A stretch of 64,000 nucleotides of DNA, from positions 3,904,501-3,968,500 of the forward strand of contig JAWNZC010000106.1 of the NCBI GenBank assembly GCA_035771165.1, read 5' to 3'. A program made the translations under genes and the position numbers. The notes below the pieces were generated by a model. It saw only the letters and a list, made by a program, of their open reading frames with translations. It was not told the origin of the DNA and searched no databases. This stretch comes from Paragorgia papillata. Its lineage: Eukaryota; Cnidaria; Anthozoa; Scleralcyonacea; Coralliidae. This document shows, piece by piece, positions 44,471 through 55,877 of the stretch; within the stretch, counting starts at the first letter, position 1; every line of letters begins with the position of its first letter.

Positions 44471-46327
44471 TTCTGATTAACCAACTTGTACAAGAGTATT
44501 TGAGTACTAAGAATAACTTCGTTCAGAGTAGCTAAAAGTAGCTAAAATACAAATGTACATCTTGGCCGAAATCCCTACTCTTGTTCTTAAAGTAGGAATC
44601 ATGGTTAACAATTGTTGGTAACCATATTAGATACTGCATATAAACATCTTAATTAATCAGCTTGGATTACTCCTGACATTACTTTCCGAATGATTGATTC
44701 GCTCTCCCCGAAAACAGTCTTTTGCATTTCGTTACATACCATCGTTCGTTCTTTTCGTTCGAATAGTTCACTTATATCTTCATTCAATTGGTCGATTCCT
44801 CCTCCCAGACTTCCAACTATTACAGGGATGACCTTCACTTTGAACTCTCGTCTTCGTTCACGAATTTCGAATGCCAGTTGTTGATACTTTCGAATCTAGT
44901 CGTTTATCCGCTCTGTTCGCCTCGATCGGACACGCCATGTCAATGATGTAAATCTTCTTTGTCTCGCTATTCTCGATCGTTAAGTCTGGTCTCCTCGCAG
45001 TGCATGTAGTCCTCATCCGATGTTCCCAATCCCAATATATCTTCCGTCCATTTGCTTCAATCACCCTTCCTCTTTCCCATTTCTCTTTGTACCACTTCGT
45101 TTCTTTTGGTAATACTCCATGCTGTATTCCCCATTGTACCGCCAATATCATCAATGCGTTGTTGTGCCTTCGGGTGCATTCAGTACTTGCCAATTTACTG
45201 CATCCAGCTACAAGATGGTGAACAGTCTCTCTCTGCACTCCGCACAATCGGCAATTATCTTGTTCAGCAAGTCCTCTCATCTTCGTCCATGCCCTGGTCT
45301 CAATCATTTGCTCCTGTAGGTTAAAGATTGCTGCTGTCTTCCTTGGATCAGTGTTACATTCCAACCATCCATGGTCTTGACCTCCGTACGTTTTTGGTAT
45401 CTCACTCTGCAATCTTTTTTCTTCGAATGACTCTCTTCTATTGGTTTGTAATCCTTCCTTCAACTTTCTTTTCAGTTTTCTCCATGCCTCCTTCCAATTT
45501 TCGTATCTTGTACCATTCCTGGTGATGCGTCCTCTCTCGAATCTCACGTTTTCGCCAACACTTTGCATCGCTTCTTCGGCTTCCTTCTTCACTGATGTGT
45601 GTTCCTTCTTCAACTCGTTCTCCCACGCTGATCGTATCCATTCGTTCTGTGATGATGCCATGTAACTTGCTATTCTGACTTTGGTCTCCTTGTAAACGTC
45701 GTTGGAGCTTTTTAGGCCTCTTCCTCCTTCTGTTCTCTTGATGTATAATCTTTCGTCACTTGCCTGCCTCCCATGTTGACCCTCTCTTCTTAGAATCGCT
45801 TTAACCATCCCGTCCAGATCTTCAATCTCCTTTTTACTCAGGTTACATACATTCATCACATATGCGGCGACAGGTATTACTCTGCAATTGATAGCCTTCA
45901 TTAGGTTCTTGTCGTGAAGGTGCATCTTAACTAGTTGATTCAGCCTTTTCCGAACTTCCTTCCTCACTCGTTCCATGACCCTGCCTACCTTAATCCTGTC
46001 ACCTTGTTCACACCCTAGATACTTGTAAATTTCGTTCTGTTCTGGGTCGAGCGCCCCCATCTTCTCTTCTCACATCCAGTCCTTCTCCTTTGACCATCTT
46101 CCCTGCTCTGAATATCACCTCTGCACACTTCTTAACGCCGTAACATGCTCCAGTGTCCATACTTGCTTTGACAATGGTCTCATTTGCTATTTTAAGTCTC
46201 TGATGGTCTTCTTGGTACACTTTTAGATCGTCGATGAAGAGGCTATGCGTCCTTTTGGTTTCTCTGTGATCAGGTGTTCCCATTTCATATCCCTTAGTTT
46301 CTTTAAGTAGCATTGATAGCATTGATA

Positions 46328-46328
<1 letters not shown>
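44471..46328 (-). mobile_element. RLE-type LINE of a second family, minus strand
   Basis: On minus, an RT motif C of the type FIDDLKVYQ (46240) is followed by a frameshift near 46050. A long frame (46060-44858) then holds LRREGQHGRQASDERLY, the CCHC motif (CRLCGVQRETVHHLVAGC), RRHNNALMILAVQWG, ARRPDL and YIIDMACP. This is again CCHC plus restriction-like endonuclease. The tail (44838-44653; KVIPVIVGSLGGG) is in another frame. IDDLK and this C-terminus are typical of R4/NeSL-like LINEs. The 5' part before motif C is absent. The 3' end runs into CATCAT then (AAT)n. Confidence 0.85.
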
Positions 46329-46393
<65 letters not shown>

Positions 46394-47205
46394 TATTACT
46401 ATTACTATTATTACTATTACTATTATTACTATTACTATTACTATTATTACTATTACTATTATTACTATTACTATTATTACTATTACTATTATTACTATTA
46501 CTATTATTACTATTACTATTATTACTATTACTATTATTACTATTACTATTACTATTATTACTATTACTATTACTATTACTACTACTACTATTACTACTAT
46601 TACTATTATTACTATTACTATTATTACTATTACTATTATTACTATTATTACTATTACTATTATTACTATTACTATTATTACTATTACTATTATTACTATT
46701 ACTATTATTACTATTACTATTATTACTATTACTATTATTACTATTACTATTATTACTATTACTATTATTACTATTACTATTATTACTATTACTATTATTA
46801 CTATTACTATTATTACTATTACTATTATTACTATTACTATTATTACTATTACTATTATTACTATTACTATTATTACTATTACTATTATTACTATTACTAT
46901 TATTACTATTACTATTATTACTATTACTATTATTACTATTACTATTATTACTATTACTATTATTACTATTACTATTATTACTATTACTATTATTACTATT
47001 ACTATTATTACTATTACTATTATTACTATTACTATTATTACTATTACTATTATTACTATTACTATTATTACTATTACTATTATTACTATTACTATTATTA
47101 CTATTACTATTATTACTATTACTATTATTACTATTACTATTATCACTATTACTATTATTACTATTACTATTATTACTATTACTATTATTACTATTACTAT
47201 TATTA
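46329..47205. repeat. ATT microsatellite changing into a 15-bp ATT/ACT higher-order repeat
   Basis: Pure ATT triplets (46329-46386) are followed by an array with a 15-bp period, ATTATTACTATTACT, seen in translation as repeated IIVIV on minus. Irregular units lie near 46545-46610. The array ends exactly where LINE copy 4 begins. Confidence 0.95.
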
Positions 47206-47624
47206 AAAAACTAACGTTGATCGCAAAAGAGCAAGATACAGGGATGTAATTACACAGCAAAAGGAACATTTTAAAACTGTCAAATTTGTAAATTTATCAA
47301 TCAGTTCCTTAGGTGTTTTCTCAAAAGAATGTCGTACCTTTTTGGAGATGTTAAACGATCTAGGTCTTGATAAAAATCACCAAAATTTTTGTATTAAGAA
47401 AATAATGTCTATCGCCATTAGAACAACATACTATATATTTTGTTGTAGAAACAAGGCTTGGACAAATCCAGACTTAATGAACATTTCAAGATACATTTTA
47501 AATTCAAATTTTTCTATATAGTTGTAAACAATAAATAGGTTCAAGTAGTCAATTATAAATTACCTTAATTAGTGAGATTTATAATTGTATATATATATAT
47601 ATAAAGTATTTCAATAAAGTTTCC
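47206..47624 (+). mobile_element. RLE-type LINE, copy 4, last ~100 residues and 3' UTR
   Basis: A frame reading VKFVNLSISSLGVFSKEC, IAIRTTYYIFCCRNK and WTNPDLMN corresponds to the C-terminus of copies 1-3. It is heavily 5'-truncated. The 3' UTR hairpin (47550-47588) and terminal AATAAAGTTTCC are conserved. It is flanked on both sides by the 15-bp ATT/ACT repeat rather than pure ATT. Confidence 0.88.
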
Positions 47625-48409
47625 ATTACTATTACTATTATTACTATTACTATTATTACTATTACTATTATTACTATTACTATTATTACTATTATTACTA
47701 TTACTATTATTACTATTACTATTATTACTATTACTATTATTACTATTACTATTATTACTATTACTATTATTACTATTACTATTATTACTATTACTATTAT
47801 TACTATTACTATTATTACTATTACTATTATTACTATTACTATTACTATTATTACTATTACTATTATTACTATTACTATTATTACTATTACTATTATTACT
47901 ATTACTATTATTACTATTACTATTATTACTATTACTATTATTACTATTACTATTATTACTATTACTATTATTACTATTACTATTATTACTATTACTATTA
48001 TTACTATTACTATTATTACTATTACTATTATTACTATTACTATTATTACTATTACTATTATTACTATTACTATTATTACTATTACTATTATTACTATTAC
48101 TATTATTACTATTACTATTATTACTATTACTATTATTACTATTATTATTATTACTATTACTATTATTACTATTACTATTACTACTATTACTATTATTACT
48201 ATTACTATTATTACTATTATTACTATTACTATTATTACTATTACTATTATTACTATTACTATTATTACTATTACTATTATTACTATTACTATTATTACTA
48301 TTACTATTATTACTATTACTATTATTACTATTACTATTATTACTATTAATATTACTATTATTACTATTATTACTATTACTATTATTACTATTACTATTAT
48401 TACTATTAC
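47625..48409. repeat. 15-bp ATT/ACT higher-order microsatellite, 785 bp
   Basis: Same ATTATTACTATTACT period as the array at 46387-47205, with a few irregular units near 47690, 47830, 48140 and 48180. It ends at 48409, where non-repetitive intron sequence begins. Confidence 0.95.
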
Positions 48410-49890
48410 AGAATAACTTCGGACCAGAATAAGATAGCAGAGATGCAGTCAATGGGTTTCAATGCGGTGGAACTGTGCGATCAAACGTTAACAGAGGTTA
48501 TACAATCTCCCCGACAGTTTGTTTCTGACAGGGCATTTCTCGAAGCCTTAAAGAACGAGTGAGAGAAACCTGAGAGAATTTCGTCAGGGGTATTATCCTC
48601 GATCGCTGATCGCGCACTTGATGTGCTCGGAAATGTTAAGGTATTTTTCGACTTGCTACACTGTTACGTAATTACTTAGCTTTTAAGGCTTCGATCAGGA
48701 GAACAAACAGTTGATGACAATTGCGGCTTAATAAATCTACTTGCATGCGGCGCCAGGAGAGTTGTTCGTTCCTTATATCCTCTTCAATCGCTGGGTCTTG
48801 CGAAGGCTTTGCGTTGTCTAGTCTGCTTTTAATCTACTAATGAAGTTCATAGGTATTCTTAATTTTCCGCGCGCATGATTTACAAACTCGCTCAGAATTA
48901 TGAGGAGACTTTTCCACCAGAAATCCTAAGTCACTACACAGCTCCTGTAGAATTTGTTTGTTCTCAAAACCCTTTGAAGGCTTGAAGAGATTTTCGGTTG
49001 AAATGTAGAATGTTATTTCAAAATTCAAAGTTACCAAACTTTATCTTCAGGGCACAATTGCGTAACTTACAGAAATCTTGGTACTTTTTACGTTGTTTCC
49101 TTCTTTTTATGACCTTATTTGTTGGCGTTTGCATTTGCTGCATGCACTCTCCCGCACCAACTGAAAGTGAATTAGACAGATTCACACCTGGACGATACTC
49201 GACTAGTGTTATTATATTGTTTTGAAAGCAACGTGCAGTTACAGAGCCAACATCATTGCCTATTTTTAATTAGATTAATATTTGAAAGCGTTGGGGGCGA
49301 TATTCAAAAACCACTAGTTTTGCGGCAGGCGGTTTTTCCCCTCCCCGTCCCTTCTCTTTCGCCCTCGCCCGTTTTTTCGCCCTTGCCCGCCTTTTCCGAT
49401 CCAAAACCCCCAAAACCCCAACCCTTAAAACCGCCAGCTACGCAGGCTACCGAAACACCACAGAATCAACAACTAAATATCATAGACTACTATCGCAAGT
49501 CATTTGTGCTTGACAATTAAGAAGCAAACGTATTATATTGGCCTTTCATTAATCGTGAATGTATTTGAAAGAGCTGATAAAAGTTGTTGAAAGGAATACG
49601 AAAAGTGGTACAAGTCGAAATAACTAGAATTGAACGTATCGTATTCAGCCGATTACATTGCGATGCAACATATCGGGTTGCCTTTCATATCACCTCCAAA
49701 TAGGAGCTAGTGATTACGCTTCGGATTCATAGAGCATTTTGTATCGAATCGCTGCACAGTACTTTAACTACAATCCCTATCACGATCACCCCAAGTGACA
49801 TAGCAAAAACAAAGTCTTGTCGGAATAATGTTAGATTCGACATAGATTAACAATACTCTGGCTTAAAACATTTTTGAAGGCAACTTAAAA
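48410..49890. other. MED12 intron; small zinc-finger-like fragment
   Basis: On minus, 48985-48837 reads LFKPSKGFENKQILQELCSD then ERVCKSCARKIKNTYEL, a C-x2-C-bearing fragment that may derive from a transposon protein; the family is not recognised. On plus, 49330-49460 is proline-rich low complexity. No other support was found. Confidence 0.3.
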
Positions 49891-50100
49891 AGGTACTGTT
49901 AATTGTTGACCCAAGCTTTCGACACTTCAATCTAGTGTCTTCATCAGGGGTGATCGCGAGTGCTGAACTAGCCATGAGATCGCGTGGGATAATTCGAAAA
50001 TTATCACCACCAATCAACAGTACAGTATCATTAAAGACGTTGTTTTGGAGGCTTGACATATTAATAGCGCACATATGCTCCATTAAACCGGGATGACAGC
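49891..50100 (+). repeat. Composite repeat remnant
   Basis: 49895-49965 (CAAGCTTTCGACACTTCAAT ... CTTCATCAGGGGTGATCGCG) resembles the 3' terminal stem region of Penelope-like elements. 49974-50075 shares GATCGCGTGGGAT and GGAGGCTTG-x-CATATTAATAG with the 5S-like repeat at 23815-24115. Confidence 0.45.
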
Positions 50101-50259
50101 GGTCTATTACCAGAAGCCTATTTGCATCTCGTTCATGGATAACGTCACATCAGTTCTATTTGAGAGTATATATAAATATGACCTTTCTACACAACGATCA
50201 CCTCTGATAAAGGCTACTAGATCAGAGTGTCCTAACGTTGGCTCATGAGCAGTAACTTT

Positions 50260-50369
50260 TTAAGGTGGCTCCATAGAATACATTCTTCTAACAAAATATC
50301 AATGTACAAGATTTGGGGTGTGAAACGTGTGTTTTCCACTTTTCAAGAAACTGTATGGAGCCACCTTAA
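50260..50369. mobile_element. Short piggyBac-like MITE with TTAA flanks
   Basis: GGTGGCTCCATA at 50264 and its complement TATGGAGCCACC at 50354-50365 form the ends of a 102-bp element. TTAA lies on both sides (50260-50263 and 50366-50369). TTAA duplication is the target signature of piggyBac. It lies 124 bp from MED12 exon 50494-50645, on the downstream (intron) side. Confidence 0.65.
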
Positions 50370-50493
50370 GTTGCGTTCAAAAAGCTTTTAAGCCAGAGTA
50401 CCGTTAAATTAATAAAGCTAAAGTGCCGGATTCTTCATCTGGCTGCGTTGGAAATTTATTTCTTAATGTTAGATTATTTCAATTACTACTCAC

Positions 50494-50645
50494 CTCGTAC
50501 AACCAGTCAGTAAGTCGAATTGTATAATGCCACTGTTTTTGAGCCAGCTCGGCATCCGCTGACAGCCTCGTGTACGACTGGTGGTAAAAATCGGACAGCT
50601 TATTCAATTGATCTTTCAAGTACTTCGTTATAGTTGACGTCCATT
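50494..50645 (-). CDS. MED12: MED12 exon, EWT..ITKYL helix
   Basis: The exon starts after GATTTTTTAG and ends GAG|GTGAGT. It encodes EWTSTITKYLKDQLNKL and ends QWHYTIRLTDWLYE. This aligns with MED12 EWTQIITKYLWEQLQKM...QWDYTEKLAMFMFQ. A longer open frame continues upstream to an alternative AG at about 50767, but using it breaks the phase with the previous exon and loses similarity, so the start at 50645 is preferred. Next comes the 22.6-kb repeat-filled intron. Confidence 0.92.
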
Positions 50646-51650
50646 CTAAAAAATCAAGAAGTGATTTGTGAAACACGTACACCGTGCGCCTTGTACTACA
50701 ACATCCCTCGAAAACAAGGTCGACATTCGGCAATGCCAACTTAGGATGATTCTTCAGTAATTCTTCCTGAAATAAAAATTTGCAGAAAGTTTTTTATAGA
50801 CTATTATTAAAAAAAAATAAAAAGTTGGGTTCACCAAACTTGTTAAAAAAATACAGCTGCGTTTTTTTAATTTGTTGCTATTTTACCTAACTTTCGATTC
50901 CGTCTTATCTTGAAAAATCCTTCATAAAAGTTCACATTTTCAATATTTTACATCCACCTATATATCAACTATTTAGTAGCAACAAACAATAGAAGAAAAT
51001 TTGACAAAAATAACAATTGACAAACATTTTTGCGATATAAGAATCTCCACATTCCTTCTTGTCACATGTTCTTTTCTCTTTTTTTACCGGAAAAACGAAA
51101 AACGTACGATATTTGAAATTTTTTCATATATGCTGTAGAACTAGTTAATAATTGAACAAAAGTTGGAGGCCATCGAGTGTCTCGCATCAGGGCCGGATTA
51201 GGGTTGCGCGGGGCAACGGTATATTTTCAGCGCGGGGTCCCCCCTGGAGGCCCAACGCTTTCTAGAAAGGAAGTGCAGAACAAAAAATTAATTGCGCAAT
51301 CAGAAAGCGCGGGACACGCGGCATATGCCGCTTTTACCATATGTTTAATCCAGCACTGTTCGCATATACTTGGCGTGAAGACAAACAGACAAACAATTAC
51401 GAGAGTAGCTGATTGTCGTGGGTTGTGGATAAAATGTCGTGTGTCTTGGGTAAAATGTCGTGTATTGGAGGTAAAATGTCGTGGGTAAAATGTCATGGGT
51501 CGTCGGTAAAATGACGTGGGTCGTGCCTTTTTCAACAACTAGAACCCAAGGATAGTGCAAAGTTTTATAGATTTTGTAAAAAAGTTTGAGGGTATGCGGT
51601 AATTGGTTTTCGTTTCGTATTTCGTCCTTCTTGTCGCCTTTCTAATTTTT
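50646..51650. other. MED12 intron with a short minisatellite
   Basis: 51413-51525 has head-to-tail variants of GGTAAAATGTCGTG. At 51186, CAGGGCCGGATTAGG resembles a hAT-type terminus without a visible partner. The rest is AT-rich and shows nothing. Confidence 0.45.
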
Positions 51651-52310
51651 TCCCTTTCAAAGACAGAATTCCTTTTGGTTTGAAATCACATGTTGTGTAC
51701 TCGTATAAGTGTCAATGCTGTGATGCATTGTATGTCGGACAAACATGCCGACACATTCACACACGTATTTCAGACCATATGGGAATTTCAGCTCTGACTG
51801 GGAAAGAACGCTCCATTTCAGCGACTTCCATGTCCAGTATTCTCTCACATAAGCATTCCACTGGACATCCTATTTCTTTTTCTGATTTTAAAATTCTCAC
51901 CTCAGCACCTTATAAATTTGAACTGATACTCAGGGAAACGCAAACGTATAAGTTCTGTACCACTTTCCTTATTCTAACTATAGCCACTAATCCTGTTATT
52001 CCCTTTAATCACACTTAACCCTGACCTAAGTTTCTTTCACTAATTTACTTAGCCAACCAACCTCTTAATCCTTTGTTTGTTATTCTATATGTCTTTAATT
52101 TGAATTTGTTTGACCGTTTGTAATATACGTTTATATCTTCCTGTCCGTTGTAGTTTTGAATTTGAATTTTGACCGTTTTGTAATCGAACACTTGTATCAA
52201 CTATGTAATAGATAAATACCTACTTGTAATAACTAATTTAGATCGCTCTCCTGATGTTGCAAGCCACAACGAAAGGTTAGCTAATAAAATGTATTGACAA
52301 ATCTCTGTCA
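51640..52310 (+). mobile_element. Penelope-like element 3' fragment (GIY-YIG domain)
   Basis: The frame at 51680-52018 encodes VVYSYKCQCCDALYVGQTCR and THIHTRISDH-like sequence, a GIY-YIG nuclease with an upstream C-x2-C pair. This is a different subfamily from the element at 4628-6511. The RT is absent (5' truncation). The untranslated tail ends near AACGAAAGGTTAGCTAATAA. Confidence 0.75.
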
Positions 52311-53573
52311 TGTCGTGTTTTAAAGTCATTTGCTGGGCTCTTATATTTATATTTAAATTACGCTTCCCGCCTGGTGTTTCAATTGCCACAATTATACAAG
52401 TACATATGGCATTCACGCACTTTCGTATGATACAGGTAAACTTGAATATACATATCAAAAACAGCTTCCAGTTTAGATTTAAGAAACCTAAAGTGCCTAG
52501 AATTATTTGAACTTGGGTTTATAGTGCAAAAAATATGGCTATGAGAGTGGACTTTCTTGCGCGTGGTTCATGTCTGTCAACAGACATATTTAATATTATG
52601 ATGATCAGCTATTTGGTCTCTTAAAGTTAATGTTTTTGCCGACGCTAAACGCTGTTACAAGATATAAAAGAGCATGAAAAATGTCTCGGTTATACAGATT
52701 AAGATTGATCTTGTTAAATGACACGCTGTGTCACGCTGTATTCTCGTTGGATTTTCGCTGGTAACAGAGCGTGACATTTGTCTCGTCTGAGCGAGACAAT
52801 TTGTCTTGCTCTGTAACGCTGGTTCTGGCAATATTCTCGCCGATATTCAAGCGATACAAATGACTCGTTCTCATTAAGCAGCGAGACCAAACGGATGTCT
52901 CATCTTGTCTCGCTATATTATTGCTGCGCTAATCCGTTTCTGGCCTGATTCTGGCTGGATTCTTGCTCTGTCAGGCCGTAAATTTTCGTACGGGTTACTA
53001 TCCGATATAGCAATGGGTTAACAAGACCGGCAATGGGTTAAACAAGGTTCAGTGCGACTATGATAAATTTTGCCAATGTAAAAATCCACATTGAGTCCAC
53101 AAAGCCCTTATTTGTTGAGATAGCCCAAACGATAATAAGCCTTATGGTTTCTGTTTGGGTTTCCGCGCCACTGTTATTTTATACTAAATATCTTATCAAT
53201 GTATTATTTTGGTGGCAAACTAATCAAATAAAGAAAGAAGAGATGAAATTTATTGACCATCTTGTTTGTTGAGATGAAATTTATTGACCATTTGGCTGAT
53301 GGAAATACAAGACAATTAGTTACCAACACATTGCTTACTCATTCCTGCCTAGGACAGCCTTTACTATCCAGTATAGCAATGGGTTAACAACACCGGCAAT
53401 AGCCAATGGGTTAAGGAAGGTTCAGTGCGACTATGCTAAATTTTGCCAATGTAAAAATCCATAATATGTACAAATTGGGGGTAGATTAAGATTATAGCAA
53501 AATATAGTACTATCCAGTATAGCAATGGGTTAACAAGACCGACAATGGGTTAAGCAAGGTTCAGTGCAACTGT
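52311..53573. repeat. MED12 intron: three diverged ~95-bp direct repeats
   Basis: Copies at about 52995-53090, 53364-53463 and 53510-53600 share TATAGCAATGGGTTAACAA and AGGTTCAGTGC. About 52321-52375 repeats the end of the small insert at 10985-11020 (GCTGGGCTCTTAT ... CCGCCTGG). Inverted GAGCGAGACAA/TTGTCTCGTC words lie at 52770-52800. Confidence 0.6.
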
Positions 53574-54070
53574 GAACTTTGCAGTATTGTGGTGAGGGGC
53601 GAAAATTCACACGATCAGTGACGAACATAATTGATCCCACGTACGTTTTAATAATATCACTTTCACTTTGAACTTTCGATTTTATAAATACTGAGAATGA
53701 CTAGTTATATGCATCATCACTTACCTGAGAACGTCAATTAGACAATGACTCCTTTCTGCAGAAGATACTCAGTAAAGAAATTAGTCCTTATTCACTTGTT
53801 TGAGCAAAAATTGCTACTATTCTGCGAGTTTTCTGCTTCTCGTATTGACATCCGCCATCTTTGATTTTTAAAACTGCAATATCACTTACACGTGACGTCA
53901 CGACACGCACTTTCCGGGGGTGAACTACACTTACTTGAGACACATTCTAACAGTCAAAATCCACACATATTATTCAATAACTACATCTTCACACACCCCG
54001 GAATGTTTACACTATCGCTGACTGACTGATCGTGTGAATTTTCGCCCCTCACCACAATACTGCAAAGTTT
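53574..54070. mobile_element. MITE with ~45-bp near-perfect TIRs
   Basis: The left end AACTTTGCAGTATTGTGGTG continues to CACACGATCAGT (53574-53619). The right end is its complement (about 54024-54070). The interior is about 400 bp without coding sequence. Confidence 0.8.
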
Positions 54071-55277
54071 CTAAAACTTTGCACTAAAAACTATATGGAA
54101 TAATTTTTTAGCTACAAACTGACCACAATTACCGGCATCTAATAGTAAAAAATAAAGAAAACTTAACCGCATCATCTCTCCTCTTTCTTAAACAAACCCG
54201 TCTTGAAGTGTAAGTAGGCAGTTACTGTACCACCTTCTCGGCGCTCTTCTTTTTTGAAACAAACAGGAGTAGGACGCGGGAGATCAAAGAAGGACAATCC
54301 CCCCCCCCCCCCCCCCCCAATTATTGAAACAGAAATGGGGAAATTTCGAGGTCCTATGATTCCCTCTTCCCCTCGGACCACATATCGGCATAAAACGTTC
54401 AAGAAAAATTTCCGAATACACTCCAAATCGAACTACGATTAGTAGAGTCTCAGCAAAAAGTTTTATTTTGCGCTCTCATCACTGCTTACTGTATTTTACC
54501 CCACGATGATGTTGCACGATGCGATGAAACGTTAGTTCTATTTCTTAATAACTAGTATATTTATTTATGACTTTATTTCGTGTTCTATGCTGGACATTAA
54601 TATTCGTGTTACGATTACGTCTCCGCGTGGTTCCTCGCCGGTTACAGATCGAGAAACGTTGCAGATTTGTCAAAAAAGGTCTCGGTCCTGTCAGGATTAC
54701 TGATGCTAAGTAACAAAGCGACCAATCACATGCAAGTAATTTTGGCCTGAATTAAAAATGGCCCCTATTAGCCAATCATATTCGAGTAATTTTGCACGCT
54801 GTATTATTAGGTTAATTATTGATTTATGATATATTACTTCTCAAACTCATTAATAATTCATAAGATAAAAACGAAGGAAATCAGTACAGACACGGAGTTT
54901 GCAATTTGGATGTGTGATCAAACACTTGAATAAATTAAGCCAACTTTTACCTCAAATTTTTCTTCAAATACTGATTCGTTTGAGAAGCTAAATCAAACAC
55001 TCGACAGTAGTGTTTGATCTGATATCAAAACACCTCGAAGTTGGTTAAAAAACTTCGTCTTCGCCTTGATTTTCAACACAGTTTTTGGTGTTTGATACAA
55101 GATCAAACACTCCTCGTGTATGATATACTACTTCAAAAAACTCATTAATAAATCATGAGAAAAAAAACACAAAGAAAATCCGTCTTTAACGGTGTCTTTA
55201 TATGTGATAAAGAATCCTCTTGATTTAGACAACGTTGTTTTTAATATTACTACGCTAATGAACTTACCAAACCAATA
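54071..55277. other. MED12 intron with poly-C and a dispersed ATTAATAATTCAT repeat
   Basis: A C20-type run lies at 54300-54318. The motif CTCATTAATAATTCATGA with a purine-rich follow-up occurs near 54848 and 55142, and again near 60022 and 60222. GATCAAACACT recurs at 54916, 54982 and 55100. No gene was seen. Confidence 0.5.
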
Positions 55278-55640
55278 ACAATTGCGAATTTTTCAAATAA
55301 AACCAGAGGGCTTCACTCGGGGCGACTTAAGAACAAAGCGTTTCATTTTGTTCAAAAATATCTTCGCAGTTCGATCCCGAAATAGACTTCCAACAAAACT
55401 GTGTAAGCGTTTTTTTTTATTTATTGCCTGGTTTCGATTTTATAACCTATTTTGTCCGAATGTTGGTCGAAAAACAGCATCGAAAAATCGACATATCAAA
55501 AAAACGCTGACAACGTTTTGCTGGAAATTTATCCCGGAATTAAATTGCAAAAAAAGATTTTGAACAAAATAAAACGGTTTTTACTTGTGTCGCCCCGAGT
55601 GAAGCCCTCTGGTTTTAATTTAAAAATTCACAACTATTAA
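55278..55640. mobile_element. Foldback MITE, ~80-bp TIRs
   Basis: AACCAGAGGGCTTCACTCGG at 55302 and its exact complement at about 55595-55615 lie in longer imperfect arms (GCGAATTTTT outward, CATTTTGTTCAAAA inward). It lies 160 bp from MED12 exon 55802-55877, on the downstream (intron) side. Confidence 0.78.
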
Positions 55641-55801
55641 CGGTTGGTGTTTATCGCAAAATCAAAGACAACAATGTTTCTACAAATTAATAGCTTTCTA
55701 ACGATATCTATTTTATTTTTGTGGCATAAATTCTGACGAATTGAGAGCGCTTTACAGAAATGACCCTGCAAACCTTAACGTAGACCTTAAGAACACTCTA
55801 C

Positions 55802-55877
55802 CTTGAGCTGGGTCACTGGCCTGCCGTTTCTTGTTCCTTGAATCTGATATCAGAGCCATCTGATGTGCTGACGTCAT
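55802..55877 (-). CDS. MED12: MED12 exon, 76 nt
   Basis: Acceptor ATCTTCCAG and donor AAG|GTAGAG frame a 76-nt exon, phase 0 in and 1 out. The peptide reads MTSAHQMALISDSRNKKRQ then ASDPAQ, matching MED12 MTCAYYAAISETKVKKRHV then DPFM. The KKR basic patch and DP are conserved. The single leftover base pairs with the two leading bases of the next exon to make GAA, giving the conserved EWT. Confidence 0.88.

Noticed and set aside
49206..49520. Proline-rich plus-strand ORF
   Set aside because: Driven by CCCTTGCCC-type low-complexity sequence, without a domain or gene context.
50646..50766. Longer MED12 exon starting at an alternative acceptor near 50767
   Set aside because: It has a good AG and an open frame, but it breaks phase with exon 55802-55877 and the added 40 residues do not resemble MED12.
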